Positions 9,201-18,400 of a stretch of 33,594 bases of DNA are shown one piece after another. The notes beneath the pieces are model-generated. The model worked only from the letters and a program-made list of their open reading frames with translations, made no database searches and had not been told where the DNA came from. Origin of the DNA: JBBQBQ01 sp038317685 (GTDB lineage: Bacteria; Desulfobacterota; Desulfuromonadia; Desulfuromonadales; DDH964); NCBI GenBank assembly GCA_038317685.1, contig JBBQBQ010000003.1, positions 1 to 33,594 of the forward strand. Direction: 5' to 3'. How positions within the stretch are numbered: position 1 is the stretch's first letter; the number at the start of each line of letters is the position of its first letter. Made by a program: the position numbers and the translations under genes.

Positions 9201-12129
9201 TGTCGACCATGGTGAACCCAATCTGGTCCTTGGGAATCTCCCGGCCATCGAGGGTCAGGCGCGGTTTCAGCTTCGATTCGAGTCTGGTCCGAACTGCGGT
9301 GATACGGCCGCCGAGATAGGTGCCGTCGACGGGGTAAAGGAGGGCGGAGGTTTTCTTCTCCTTCTCGTCTTCGGCCGCTTTGGCGCGTTGGGCCGCCTCC
9401 TCGGGATGGAGCGCCGGGACCGCCACCGAGAGAGGTCCGCTTTCGGTATTGAGCTCGATGACTTTGGCCTGATCGGTTTGCTGTTCGGCGTTGACCGTGA
9501 CATCGACCCGCCGATTGGCGGCGCGCCCTTCGGCGCTGGTATTGGCCCCGACGGGGGCGGTCTCACCCTTGCCGGTCAGGACCACCTGCTCGGGAGCCAG
9601 TTTCAGGGCCTGTTGCAGATAACTCCCGACGGTTTCGGCGCGGGCCACGGATAAAGCCTGGTTGTCGGGGATCAGGCTGCGGTGCTCGGGGGCGATCGGA
9701 ACCGAGTCGGTGTGCCCCACGGCGAAGACCTTCACCACCTGCTGCCCGTGCAGCGCCGCGGTCAACCGGTCGAGGAGCGCCCGGTCGGCCTCGCTCAGGG
9801 TGGTGGTGAAGCTGTCGAAGTGGGGCTCCGCGGTCAGCTGTTGCGCCTGGCGCTCGGTCTCGATCTCCTGGCGGCGGAGGGTCGTCAGCCCCGGGGTTTG
9901 TTGTGCTCCCCCCAGGTCGTTGGTGAAGGTCAGCGAGGCCAGGGTCAACAGGTCGCGGGGCCCTTCGGCCGGCCGCAGAACGGTGCGAAAAGCGATCTCG
10001 CCCTTCCAGCCCGCGGCCTGATCCCCCAGGAGGAAGACCAGGGCATCCCCGTCACGGGTCGGATCGGCCAGGGGCGCACCGGACAGCGTGGCGCTGCCGT
10101 TCTGGTAGACGAGCTGGTCCGGCAGCAGGACCACCAGGCGCAAATCCTTCAAGGGGGCGGCTTCGATTCCGACCGGGAAAGTGAAGGAGATCTGGTCGCC
10201 ATCCATCCGGCTCAGGTTGGCGAACCGAACCTGTCCCTGCGGCCGGGGTTTCAATTGGAGATGGAAATCGGTCCGCCACAGGGTCCCGCCCTGGACCTCG
10301 GCGAATTGGGAATTGGTGCGGCCTGCAAAGCGGGTGTTCGGGTCGCAGTTGACCGTCTGATAATGGGCCGGCACCGAGGCCGGATCGAGCTGCACCACAT
10401 GCAGGCCGGGGCGCACCCCTTCGAAATGGTACATGCCGCGCTCGTCGGTGAGGGCATAACTGCCGTCTTCAAGGTAGACCCGCGCGCCGGCCAGACCATC
10501 GACTTCCCCTTCCTGGAGTCCATCGCAGCCGCCGGTATTGACCCGGCCGAGGAGAAAGGTGGTGTTGCGAAAGAAGTCTTCGGCGACGATCACGGTCGCT
10601 TTGGCCAGGTTCGATTCGACCTTGCCGGTGCGGGCCACCACCAGGTTGACGGCCTGCCCCGGCCGGGCGCCGGCGCGAATCTCGGCCACATAGGCGAGGT
10701 TGCGGGTTTCGGCGGCGGCAAAGTCGTCGAGATGATAGGTCAGGGTCCGTCCGTCGGCGGAGATCTCCGGGTCCGGAAGGGCTTTCCCGTCGTTTTTGGT
10801 CGAATTCGGGGCATAGCGGAAGCCGGGGGGAAGGGTGTCGATCACTGTCATCCCGCCGCGAGTGCCGTGAATCGGGTCGACGTTGGCGACAATAATCTGG
10901 TAAGGGAGAAAGTCGCCGATCGCCACCCGGGTTTTGAGGGCGGTCTTCTGAATCCAGAGTTCCCTGGTCACCGGGTCGGCCGGGATATCGATCTTCAGGG
11001 CCGGCCCCGGGTTGAGGTCGAGAATCCCGCCGAAGGAAGCATCGGAAAGGGTATAGGGCGCGCCGGGGAGTTTTTGCAGGTCCTCGATGGTCACGTCCGA
11101 TGGCACTGCGTAGCCGACCGGCGGGTCGATCTGCAGGCGGTAGCGGCCAGCCGCGACAAACGGGAAACGGAATTTGCCCGGGCCCTGTTCATAGACCCGG
11201 CCGCTGGCGTCGCTAAGCGGGACGCCGGTGGTGATAGTGGCGGGGAAGGCGCTGCGGCCGTCATCGCCGAAGACCGTAGCCGGCAGACCGGTCGCCACGT
11301 CGATCAAGGTCACGATCACCCCGTCGATCGGCTCGCCGCTGGCGCTGTCGAAGACGAGGCCGAAAGGATCGAAGAGGGCCGCGGCGGCTGACAGGTCGCT
11401 GCCATCGTTGCGGTCGGTATAGTTGGCCTGGATGGTTCCGTCCTGGGTCACCTGCAGGAGCCCGTCGTAAGGAGTGGACGCCCCTGAAGTCGACTGGATG
11501 TACCCGGTAAAGATGCCGGTATCCGGCCCGGTCTCGGTCAGGCGCAGGATTTCGCTGTCGCCGGTGTCCGGCGAGGTGAGGATCAGCAGGATTGTTTCGG
11601 CGAGCTTCGGATCGAAGTTCTGGTCGCGATCGGTCAGGCGCAGGAAGATCGGTTCGCCCTGATGGTAGATATCGGCCGGCAGCAGTGGCACCGGCTTGCC
11701 GAGGTCGATCGGCGCCTCGTCGTTGAATCCGCGGGGCGGGGCGAGGGGGTTGAAGGTCCCGTCGGCCTGGTTGTCGGTCCGATAGTAGGTAATGTTGACT
11801 GGTACCGACGGGGCATCCGTCGAGGTTGGTGAATATTTGAGGAATTCGAGGGTCGACGGGGTGCGGAACCAGACCAGAACCTGGACCTCCGCGTCTTTGA
11901 AGGTCCCCAGGTAATGGACGTGGGCGAGGTTTTTAATCTGGTCGCCCCTGGTCGGGGGGGTGGCCAGGGACGGTGCGGCGAGGCCGAGGACCATTCCCAG
12001 CACCATTCCCAGACCGATGCCGGACGCACGGAGCCATCCCCCCCTGGCCGGGGGGTCCGCAGCCGGCCTCCCCGCCCCGGGTCGCGGGGCGAGGAGCCGA
12101 CAAAGATATGCGGTGAAGCGAGGGCTCAT
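6292..12129 (-). CDS. giant outer-membrane DUF11/OmpA protein with C-terminal beta-barrel
   Basis: 1945 aa, last gene of the five-gene surface operon. A Sec-type hydrophobic segment (GMVLGMVLGLAAPSLA) ends near residue 55, after an unusually long Arg/Pro-rich start. In order follow: a beta-rich N-terminal region; an SdrD-B/carboxypeptidase-regulatory-like domain (about 250-345); a DUF11 repeat (about 390-505, with VIDTLPPGFRYAPNS); a second SdrD-B-like domain (about 520-590, with LTDERGMYHFEGVRPG); another DUF11-like part; an OmpA peptidoglycan-binding domain at about 760-885 (VGHTDS and GRAANRRVDVTV with the Asp and Arg that bind diaminopimelate); Ig-like regions; and from about 1170 alternating beta-strands to the last residue, Phe. 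A terminal Phe is the usual BAM signal of outer-membrane barrels. It starts 27 bp after the preceding gene. The role is unknown; it probably anchors or displays the DUF11 proteins at the surface. Confidence 0.85.
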   Translation of the reverse strand: MSPRFTAYLCRLLAPRPGAGRPAADPPARGGWLRASGIGLGMVLGMVLGLAAPSLATPPTRGDQIKNLAHVHYLGTFKDAEVQVLVWFRTPSTLEFLKYSPTSTDAPSVPVNITYYRTDNQADGTFNPLAPPRGFNDEAPIDLGKPVPLLPADIYHQGEPIFLRLTDRDQNFDPKLAETILLILTSPDTGDSEILRLTETGPDTGIFTGYIQSTSGASTPYDGLLQVTQDGTIQANYTDRNDGSDLSAAAALFDPFGLVFDSASGEPIDGVIVTLIDVATGLPATVFGDDGRSAFPATITTGVPLSDASGRVYEQGPGKFRFPFVAAGRYRLQIDPPVGYAVPSDVTIEDLQKLPGAPYTLSDASFGGILDLNPGPALKIDIPADPVTRELWIQKTALKTRVAIGDFLPYQIIVANVDPIHGTRGGMTVIDTLPPGFRYAPNSTKNDGKALPDPEISADGRTLTYHLDDFAAAETRNLAYVAEIRAGARPGQAVNLVVARTGKVESNLAKATVIVAEDFFRNTTFLLGRVNTGGCDGLQEGEVDGLAGARVYLEDGSYALTDERGMYHFEGVRPGLHVVQLDPASVPAHYQTVNCDPNTRFAGRTNSQFAEVQGGTLWRTDFHLQLKPRPQGQVRFANLSRMDGDQISFTFPVGIEAAPLKDLRLVVLLPDQLVYQNGSATLSGAPLADPTRDGDALVFLLGDQAAGWKGEIAFRTVLRPAEGPRDLLTLASLTFTNDLGGAQQTPGLTTLRRQEIETERQAQQLTAEPHFDSFTTTLSEADRALLDRLTAALHGQQVVKVFAVGHTDSVPIAPEHRSLIPDNQALSVARAETVGSYLQQALKLAPEQVVLTGKGETAPVGANTSAEGRAANRRVDVTVNAEQQTDQAKVIELNTESGPLSVAVPALHPEEAAQRAKAAEDEKEKKTSALLYPVDGTYLGGRITAVRTRLESKLKPRLTLDGREIPKDQIGFTMVDKDAGTTVYSYIGVDFGDPGNHKLTFQGLDPFGNARFEQTANLVRTGEIGVLRFLDDGENVADGRTAVSFRLEILDSRGERIRSPLELEIRGGSLTPFGIKVEELTNDPTAKPTSNKVMVDAEGVARFAPVTSGGRFHVVLGYNDRELAVDTYVQPELRDWILVGMAEDTVGYRTLSGHLENLPAGSDEGLYENGRVAFFGKGRVLGKWLLTLAYDSAKPDLKSRQLFQMIDPNNYYTLYCDASQTSYDASSASKLFVKLEREQFYALFGDFNTGLTVTELSRYSRSLTGVKAEWHGRFGEVQAFASDTGQVFTKDEIPGDGTSGLYHLSRSGIVINSDQLRIETRDRFHSEVVLETRQLTRHLDYEIDFDTGSLFFKSPVPSKDANFNPIYIVVDYEIAGSGGQHWSLGGRGAVNFFDKTVEVGASAISEDQGTRSGQLYGLDSTWNISPTTLLHAEAATSSNDDVNTGKVSDNAWLAELRHDGLGLSSHLYYRETGADFGLGQQPASEAGTRKFGFDSRWLAGPTWTLSGEAFQQQQLDSSAKRTVAQGAVEYHQLSYGLSLGLRQANDQTADGKDLSSTQLLAGAHWQPTGGRLTLRADHEQSLFGHGDSGDYPTRTIFGGDYRLTGSTSVFAEQEFTNGSNSAGNATRAGLKTTPWKGGAISTGIDRRVDENGQRLFALVGLQQAWQVTERWQVDAGIDRSQTIRQSAPINPNAPPASGTSQDYTAVSLGATYKVERWSWWNRVEYRSSESEDKYGVTTGLQGQLAEGLGITTRIQAFVNQAAEGNDSSNADLTFGVAWRPLQSRWIVLDRLDLLVDSQTSDTSSLRSWRLVNNLNLNCRVGRRTQISFQYGAKFVGETIDGGRYHGFTDLIGLEARYDLTPRWDLGVYASVLHSWNGGAIDYRLGASLGFQVITNAWMSLGYNVLGFQDPDFSAADFTAQGPYLRLRVKFDQNSADDIKNLLKSF

Positions 12130-12156
12130 GTGCGTGTTATCCGGTCCTGTTGCTGG

Positions 12157-13305
12157 TTATTCGTCGAGCTTCACCTGGAAGGTGATGATCACCGTCTGGG
12201 CCCCGACAATGGTCCCCAGGGCATATCCTGGAGAGAGCAACGGCAGTGCTCCGGCGACATCGGGGATCAGGGTGGCCCCGTCTTTATAGGTGCTGCTCAG
12301 CACGTAGGTGGTAAAGGCCGGCGCGGTATCGGTCAGCACTCCGCCGGTCAATCCGGCAGCGGCGGTGGTGACGACCAGGGCATATTCGATAGTCTCTCCT
12401 GGCGCCGCGGTAACTCCCCCGGAGGTGGGAAAGAAAGGATGAGTGTTCAGAGTCACAGGCGTACCCGAACCGTTGGGGGTATCGACATTGCGGATGTACT
12501 TGGCAAAGCCGATCTGAACCACGTTGGTCCGGTGGACGTCGTTGACGGTGGCAGCGCCATTCGTAGTCGAGGTGGCGGTGGTCGTGACATCGACATAAGG
12601 GTTGGCGCCGGTCGCGGTCCCGACATTGGCAATCTTCATGTCGAAGAGCTGGTACTCGCGGAGCAGGTCGCCGATGCCGACGCCGGCCACCAGGTTGGTC
12701 GTGAAGGTGATGATGGCGGTCCCGCCTCCGGGGTTTTCGCTGATCCCTTGCACGATGTAATCATTTCCTGCGGCGTCGGAACCGATCCGCACCAGGTCGT
12801 TGACCTTGATTCCGTTGACCGCGGAGTCGCCGTTGTTGCCGTCATAGGGAACCGTGATGCTCGGTTGTCCGGAACTGGCGGCCAGCGACGCAGCCGTGGC
12901 TCCCAGGGTGATGGAGGTGATCGGCGTGGCCCCCTGTAGATAAGTGACGGTCCCCGAGGTGCCGGTCAGGTTTGTTGGGCTCATGGCCTGGGTCAGGTTG
13001 AAGGTGTCGGGACCGTTGGAGTTGGTCGTCAGCCGGTAGTTGGCCGTGCTCGGCTGACTCTCGGCGACGGAATTGTCGTCGGGCCCCTGGGTCAGGACCG
13101 TCGGTTTGGAGAGGGTCGGTGTCCGCGGGACCAGGCTGACCTTGACGTCGACCGACGCCGTAATCGGCGTCGCCTGGCCGTCGTAGACCAACGAGGCGGT
13201 ATTGCTGATGGTGGTGTTGGCCGGAGTGACCGCCTGCGCCTCGGCGACCATCAACCAGGTCGGGAGGAGGAGCAGAAGGAACAATAACCAGAATTTGATA
13301 CGCAT
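12157..13305 (-). CDS. secreted DUF11-like protein
   Basis: 382 aa with a clear signal peptide (Lys/Arg start, poly-Leu core, cleavage near AEAQA, residue 25). The mature part is Thr/Ser/Gly/Asn-rich beta-sandwich material. The N-terminal block has ISNTASLVYDGQ and VDVKVSLVPRTPTLS, and the C-terminal block is a DUF11-like domain (APGETIEYALVVTTAAAG, VLTDTAPAFTTYV) ending in ITFQVKLDE. It shares layout and motifs with the 461-aa protein encoded next upstream, so the two are paralogues. It is presumably exported to the periplasm or cell surface as a structural protein; no enzymatic motif is seen. Confidence 0.8.
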   Translation of the reverse strand: MRIKFWLLFLLLLLPTWLMVAEAQAVTPANTTISNTASLVYDGQATPITASVDVKVSLVPRTPTLSKPTVLTQGPDDNSVAESQPSTANYRLTTNSNGPDTFNLTQAMSPTNLTGTSGTVTYLQGATPITSITLGATAASLAASSGQPSITVPYDGNNGDSAVNGIKVNDLVRIGSDAAGNDYIVQGISENPGGGTAIITFTTNLVAGVGIGDLLREYQLFDMKIANVGTATGANPYVDVTTTATSTTNGAATVNDVHRTNVVQIGFAKYIRNVDTPNGSGTPVTLNTHPFFPTSGGVTAAPGETIEYALVVTTAAAGLTGGVLTDTAPAFTTYVLSSTYKDGATLIPDVAGALPLLSPGYALGTIVGAQTVIITFQVKLDE

Positions 13306-13380
13306 GATGTCGCCCCTTTGACAGTTGGGGTAAAAGTTCGGTCCCGGACGGCGGGCGGACCCGCCGTCCGGGGGCTGGGG

Positions 13381-14766
13381 TTAGTCGATAGTGACCTGGT
13401 AGAGCAGGACGACCTCATCACTCCCGGCGAGGGTGCCGCCGGCCGGAGTGGCGCCGCCGCTGTTGCCGGCGCCGAGATAGAAGTTCAGAGCCGAGCCGGC
13501 CGCAGTCCCGCCGGCGCTGCCCGAGGCGACGGTGGCGCTCTCGGTATCGGTGGCGACGCTGGTGAGGTTGACCGCCGTTCCGCCATTGAGAGCGGCGGTC
13601 GCAAAATTACCGCTGGCGGTCACCAGCGTGGTGTAGACCGGCACGTTATCGCTGACCACGACCACGTTGGCGGCCGAGGGGTTGGCGTTGGTGACGGTTA
13701 CCCGGTATTCGAGGACGTCGGTCGGTTTGCCGGTGGCGGTGGCCGCGAAGCTGCCGGCGGCGGTCAGGTTGCGAACTTCTTTCTTGATAGTCAGGTTCGC
13801 CAGCGCGTTGACGGTCACCGAGCAAGAATCGCTGGTGGCGTTGGGGACGGAATTGGTCGTGGTGAAATCGAAGGCGACACTGCCGCTGATGGACTGCGAG
13901 GTGGCATCGGCGCTCACGCTGACTTCCACCAGGGCCATTTCGCCGACGATGGTGCCGGCGGGAGGGGCTGTCGCGGGAGTGGTGAAGGCGGGGGTGGTGT
14001 TGCTGCCGTAGATGTTGCCGCCGATAGTGACCTGGAAGGCGGCGAGTTGCAGCGTCCCGTAGGCGTTGGCGTTATTGGTGTTGCCGACGTCGCTGTGGTC
14101 GACGTTCCCGGGGTTGTCGTGGGAGACCGCGGTGCCGTTGGTGACTCCAATGACCCGGTAATCGATCGGGCTCCCGCTGATCTTGACGACGACGATGTCG
14201 CCGATGCTGAACATGGCGGTTAGGTTAACCCCGCCGTCGAACTGGAGGGTGTCGGCGCTTGCGACGCCGACCGTCAGGGAGCTGCCCAGGGGGTACTCTC
14301 CGGCTACGGCCGGGGTGATGACCCCGGCATAGTTGCGAACCGTGTAGGTCACGCTCTGGTTGTTGGCGTTGGTCGGGACAACGTTGGCGATGGCGAGGGT
14401 GTAGGTGTCGTTGCCGTTGGCATTGGCGCTGACGGCGTTGATGGTGGTGCTGGTGTCGCCGGAGTTGATGGTCGGCGGACAGGTTTTAAGTCCGGTGTCA
14501 CCGGGAACGCCGGTGGCCGGCGGGCCGGAGACGGTCAGTCCCGCGGGAACCAGGCTTACCGTCACCAGGGACGAGGCGTTGGCGTCGTGACCGCCGCCGG
14601 TGTTGTCCTCGTAGTGGACGCTGACCACGTTGAGGATGAGGGCCCCTTCGGCGGGGCTGAAGGCCAGGGCGGACGAGGGGAGTGCCCAAGCCATGCCCAA
14701 GGCCAGCAGGGCCGCTGCAAAAAATGTCTGCAGTCGGAATTGCGTCTTGTTGCGGTTTCGGTTCAT
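13381..14766 (-). CDS. secreted DUF11-like protein
   Basis: 461 aa. The start at 14766 (MNRNRNKTQF) is chosen because AGAAGGAG lies just upstream and a signal peptide follows at once (FFAAALLALGMAWALPSSALA). An in-frame ATG 48 bp upstream would add a charged stretch that does not fit. The mature protein is low in charge and rich in Thr, Ala, Asn, Val and Gly. Its N-terminal block resembles that of the 382-aa neighbour (ASSLVTVSLVPAGLTVS). The C-terminal DUF11 repeat is LTIKKEVRNLTAAG followed by VLEYRVTVTNANPSAANVVV, and the protein ends EVVLLYQVTID. There are few Cys. The likely role is as a structural surface or fibre component; this is inference from family and operon. Confidence 0.8.
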   Translation of the reverse strand: MNRNRNKTQFRLQTFFAAALLALGMAWALPSSALAFSPAEGALILNVVSVHYEDNTGGGHDANASSLVTVSLVPAGLTVSGPPATGVPGDTGLKTCPPTINSGDTSTTINAVSANANGNDTYTLAIANVVPTNANNQSVTYTVRNYAGVITPAVAGEYPLGSSLTVGVASADTLQFDGGVNLTAMFSIGDIVVVKISGSPIDYRVIGVTNGTAVSHDNPGNVDHSDVGNTNNANAYGTLQLAAFQVTIGGNIYGSNTTPAFTTPATAPPAGTIVGEMALVEVSVSADATSQSISGSVAFDFTTTNSVPNATSDSCSVTVNALANLTIKKEVRNLTAAGSFAATATGKPTDVLEYRVTVTNANPSAANVVVVSDNVPVYTTLVTASGNFATAALNGGTAVNLTSVATDTESATVASGSAGGTAAGSALNFYLGAGNSGGATPAGGTLAGSDEVVLLYQVTID

Positions 14767-14921
14767 GGTGTTCTCCTTCTGGGTGGGTGTGTACTCTTCA
14801 GTTGATTGACACAAGGTGATTTGAACGCATCAGGGCCGTCCCGAATGCGGAAAGGGGGGTAGCGGATCGGTTTGCTGCGAAATCGTTTCATCGACAAGAC
14901 TCCCAAAGTTGGAGGTTAGGA

Positions 14922-15416
14922 CTATTGCATGCGGACTTGAAACGAAACACTGCCGGTCGCGCCGGGCGGGACCGTCGGGATCAGCCACCGGACATGGGTG
15001 TACTTCTCCGGGGTCGCGACCCGTTTTTCAACGCTTCCGTTCGGATTCTGGACTTCATAGGTCAGCAGGGAAGGCATTTTGTAGGTCTTGCCGCCATCGA
15101 TGGAAAAGGTCAGGTCATCGGTATTGGAGGCGGTTCCGGTTAGATAGGTCATCCCGGTGGGGATCGGATCGACGATCGCTACTTTCATGGCCGCTTCCTT
15201 CCCGGCGTTGACGTAACTGATGGTGTAGATGACCGTCTCTCCGGGCGCGACGGTCTCCGCCAAAACCCGCTTGGTGACGGGCTTGCCGTTTTCCTCGACG
15301 GTGACATCCTTTTCGGCCTTGACGGTCAGGTTGACCTGCGGTGCCGCCATGGCGGCCAGCGGGAAGATCAGCCCGGCGGTCAGCAGTAGGGTCAATACTT
15401 TTTTCGGCAAATTCAT
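14922..15416 (-). CDS. small secreted single-domain DUF11 protein
   Basis: 164 aa: a signal peptide (LLLTAGLIFPLAAMAAP) and then one DUF11 domain, with an early strand NLTVKAEKDVTVEENGKPVT, then ETVIYTISYVNAGKEAAMKV and IVDPIPTGMTYLTGTASNTD, ending SVSFQVRMQ. GGAGG precedes the ATG. It is 5 strands longer than a bare DUF11 repeat and could be a subunit of a larger assembly with the neighbouring genes, whose C-termini end in the same strand pattern. A 155-bp gap separates it from the next gene, and no promoter or terminator could be made out there. Confidence 0.8.
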   Translation of the reverse strand: MNLPKKVLTLLLTAGLIFPLAAMAAPQVNLTVKAEKDVTVEENGKPVTKRVLAETVAPGETVIYTISYVNAGKEAAMKVAIVDPIPTGMTYLTGTASNTDDLTFSIDGGKTYKMPSLLTYEVQNPNGSVEKRVATPEKYTHVRWLIPTVPPGATGSVSFQVRMQ

Positions 15417-15445
15417 ACCTGCCTCCTTCGGTTGGAGTGTTTGGC

Positions 15446-18400
15446 TTACTGAACCCTGACTCGGTAGCGCAGGGTAAAAGTCCCGCTTGCCGGCATGGTG
15501 CCGGTCATCGGAAGTTTCCAGTTGCTGATCGTTCCGTCGTAGCCGATCGGTGCTTCGTTGCCGGAGATCGGGGTCTGCGACCAGACCGTCCCGCCGTTGC
15601 GGGAGTAGTCCGGGGTTCCCATGGTCAGCCCCGAGGTGCCGGCAGTGAAGCTGAACGGGTTGTAAGGCGGTCCGACGTTGCTGTAATCGAGTTGCCAGGC
15701 GCCATAGGCGCTGAGTTGGTCGGTGAGGATGACGTTATAGGCAGGCCCGCTGCCGGTATTGACCACCGTGACCATATAGGTGATGACGTCACCGGATTTG
15801 GCATTGGCGATAACGGTCCCCGAACTGTTTCTGGCCGACTTGAGGATGGTCAGCAACGGTGGCGGCCATGTGACCAGCATTCCTCCGATTCCGAAGTCGC
15901 TGATCGTTCCTTCGGTCCCCTCGGGGGCATCGACGCGAATCGTCCAGCCGCCGGTCGGGCCCGCGCCGGGGACGGTATAGGCATATTCGAAGGTCTTGGT
16001 GGCGGCGTCGGTGAGGGCGCCGATTTCGGTCATGTTGAAGGGGCCGACGGTCGTCCCATCCGGATCGGTGATGGTGATGTCCGGCCGGGTCCCCGTGGTG
16101 TTGCTGGCATTGATGTCGAAGGAGCCGAAGGGGTCGCTGACGGTGGCGCGGATATAGACGATTTGCCCGGGCAGGGCGCTGGTAAGCGCAGTGCCGCCCC
16201 CGGCGTAGGAATTGTCGTAGTAAGAGATGGTATCGACGTTGATGACGTTCAGGGAGGGGAGCCGGACCTGGGACGTCGTCCCCCCGTTGACCGGGTAAAC
16301 CCGGACATCGCGGGTAGAACTCGAACTCATGTTGTTGACGATGGTGAGCTGCCAGGAGTCGCCGGCGGCGCAGCTCAGGGTCGTCAGCGGCAGGTTGAAG
16401 GTGAACGTATTCACCGTGCTGCTGAGGTAAATGTCCCGGTTGTCGTTGATAAAGGTTCCCGGCGTCGAGGAACAGGCCAGGTTGACGTCGATGTTATAGG
16501 TCCGGGTACTGTTGGTGCCCAGCCGGAGGATGACCGGTACGGTGGTGTTGACCGTGGAGCTGAGCGTCACCGGCAGGGCCAGGACCGGGCTCTCGGTCCA
16601 GGTTCGGGCCCCCCCGCCCTTTGGGATGGCGACATAGGCCGACGTTGGGGGAGTCGGGGTGCGGGAGAGCTGGTAGCCCGAGGCGCCGTAGAGGTAGAGG
16701 GGTTTGAGACCAGCGACGGGGATCGCCGAGGCCGACACGGTCACGGTGGGGGCGGACGGGGTGGCGCCCGGGCCGTTCGGGTTGGTGACGGTGGCGCTGT
16801 TGTCGATGGTGGTGAGGGGCGCAAGCGGGTTGTCGATGGCCACTTCGAAGACGACGGTGACGCTGCCGCCGGCCGGGACGGTGATGCCGGTGATGTTCAG
16901 ATAGCCGGTGCCGTGGCTGCCGCTGGGGGCGGCGGTGGAGCTGTCGGTGGCGCCGGACGGGATGCTGACGACGTTAAAGGAGTTGAGGTTGGCCGGGATG
17001 TTGTCGGTGACCGAGACATTGGTGGCGTCGACGCCCGCGGACTCGGTGAGGGTGATGGTGTAGCTCAGGACGTCGTCGGGAGCCTGGTCGCCGCCGTTGA
17101 GATCGTCCCAGCTCTTGGTCGAGGTTGAGAGATTGGGACCGACCACCGTGATCTGCGGCGCGGCCGGAGTGGCGCCGGGACCGACCGGATTAGTAACGGT
17201 GGCGCTGTTGTTGATGGTGGTCCCGCTCGCCAGGGGGGTGTCGATGGTCACGTCGAAGACGATGGTGACCGAGGCATTGGCCAGCACGTTGATCCCGGTG
17301 ATGTTGAGATAGCCGGTGCCGTGGCTGCCGGTCCCGCTCCCGGTGGAGCTGTTGGTGGCGCCGGCCGGGATGCTGACGACGCTGAAGGAATGGACGTTGG
17401 CCGGGATGTTGTCGGTGACCAAGGCTCCGGGGGCGGCGCTGCCGGCCGATTCGGTGACGGTGATGGTATAGCGGATCACGTCCCCGGGGAGGGCGCTGCC
17501 GCCGTTGAGATCGACCCGGCTTTTGGTCGAGGTCGACAGGTCGGGGACGGAGACGGTGATCTGGATCGCGGCCGGCGTGGCGCCGGGACCGGTGGGGTTG
17601 GTAACGGTGGCACTGTTGTTGATCAGGGTTCCGGCGGGGGCGGTGCCGCTGATGGTCACGTCCAGGACGATGGTCGCCGTGGAGCTGGCCGCCAGATTGA
17701 TCCCGGTGATGTTCAGATAGCCGGTGCCGTTGGCGCCGGTCCCGCTCCCTGTGGAGTTGTTGGTGGCGCCGGCCGGAATGCTGACGACGGTGAAGGAGTT
17801 GACGTTGGCCGGGATGTTGTCGGTGACGGAGACCCCGGTGGCGGGGCCGCCGGCCGTTTCTTTCAGAGTGATGGTGTAGCGGATCACGTCCCCGCGGTTC
17901 GGGTTCCCGCCGTTGAGATCGACCCAGGTCTTGGTCGAAGTCGACAGGTCGGAGGCGACGACCGTGGTGGTGTCGGTCACGTCGAAGGTCGACACGACCG
18001 GCCCCACCGAATTGGTGTAGGTGAAGGTCCCCCGCGTGACCAGAACGTCGGTCTGGCCGTTGGTGGCGGTCGAGGCGATGGATTCGGCGGTCAGCAGGCA
18101 GATCGGCGTATCGGCGGTGGCGGTTATTGGCCCGGAGATGGGGGTATCGCCGGCATTGAAGGTGGCGCTGCAGTCGGCGTCGCGGTAGAAGGTGACGGCC
18201 GGCCAGGTACTCCGGGTGCGGCTGTTGACGGTCAAGGCGAGGCTGCCGCCGCTCCCCGGGGTGAAGGTGTGGGGGTAGTAGACGATCGCCCCGGGGGCGC
18301 CGCCGCCGGCGTTGTTGGCGGCGAAGGCGTTCAACGGGACATCGCCGAGGAGGATGCCGCCGGCATTGGTGCCGCGGGAGAAGCTGAAGGTCATGTAGCC

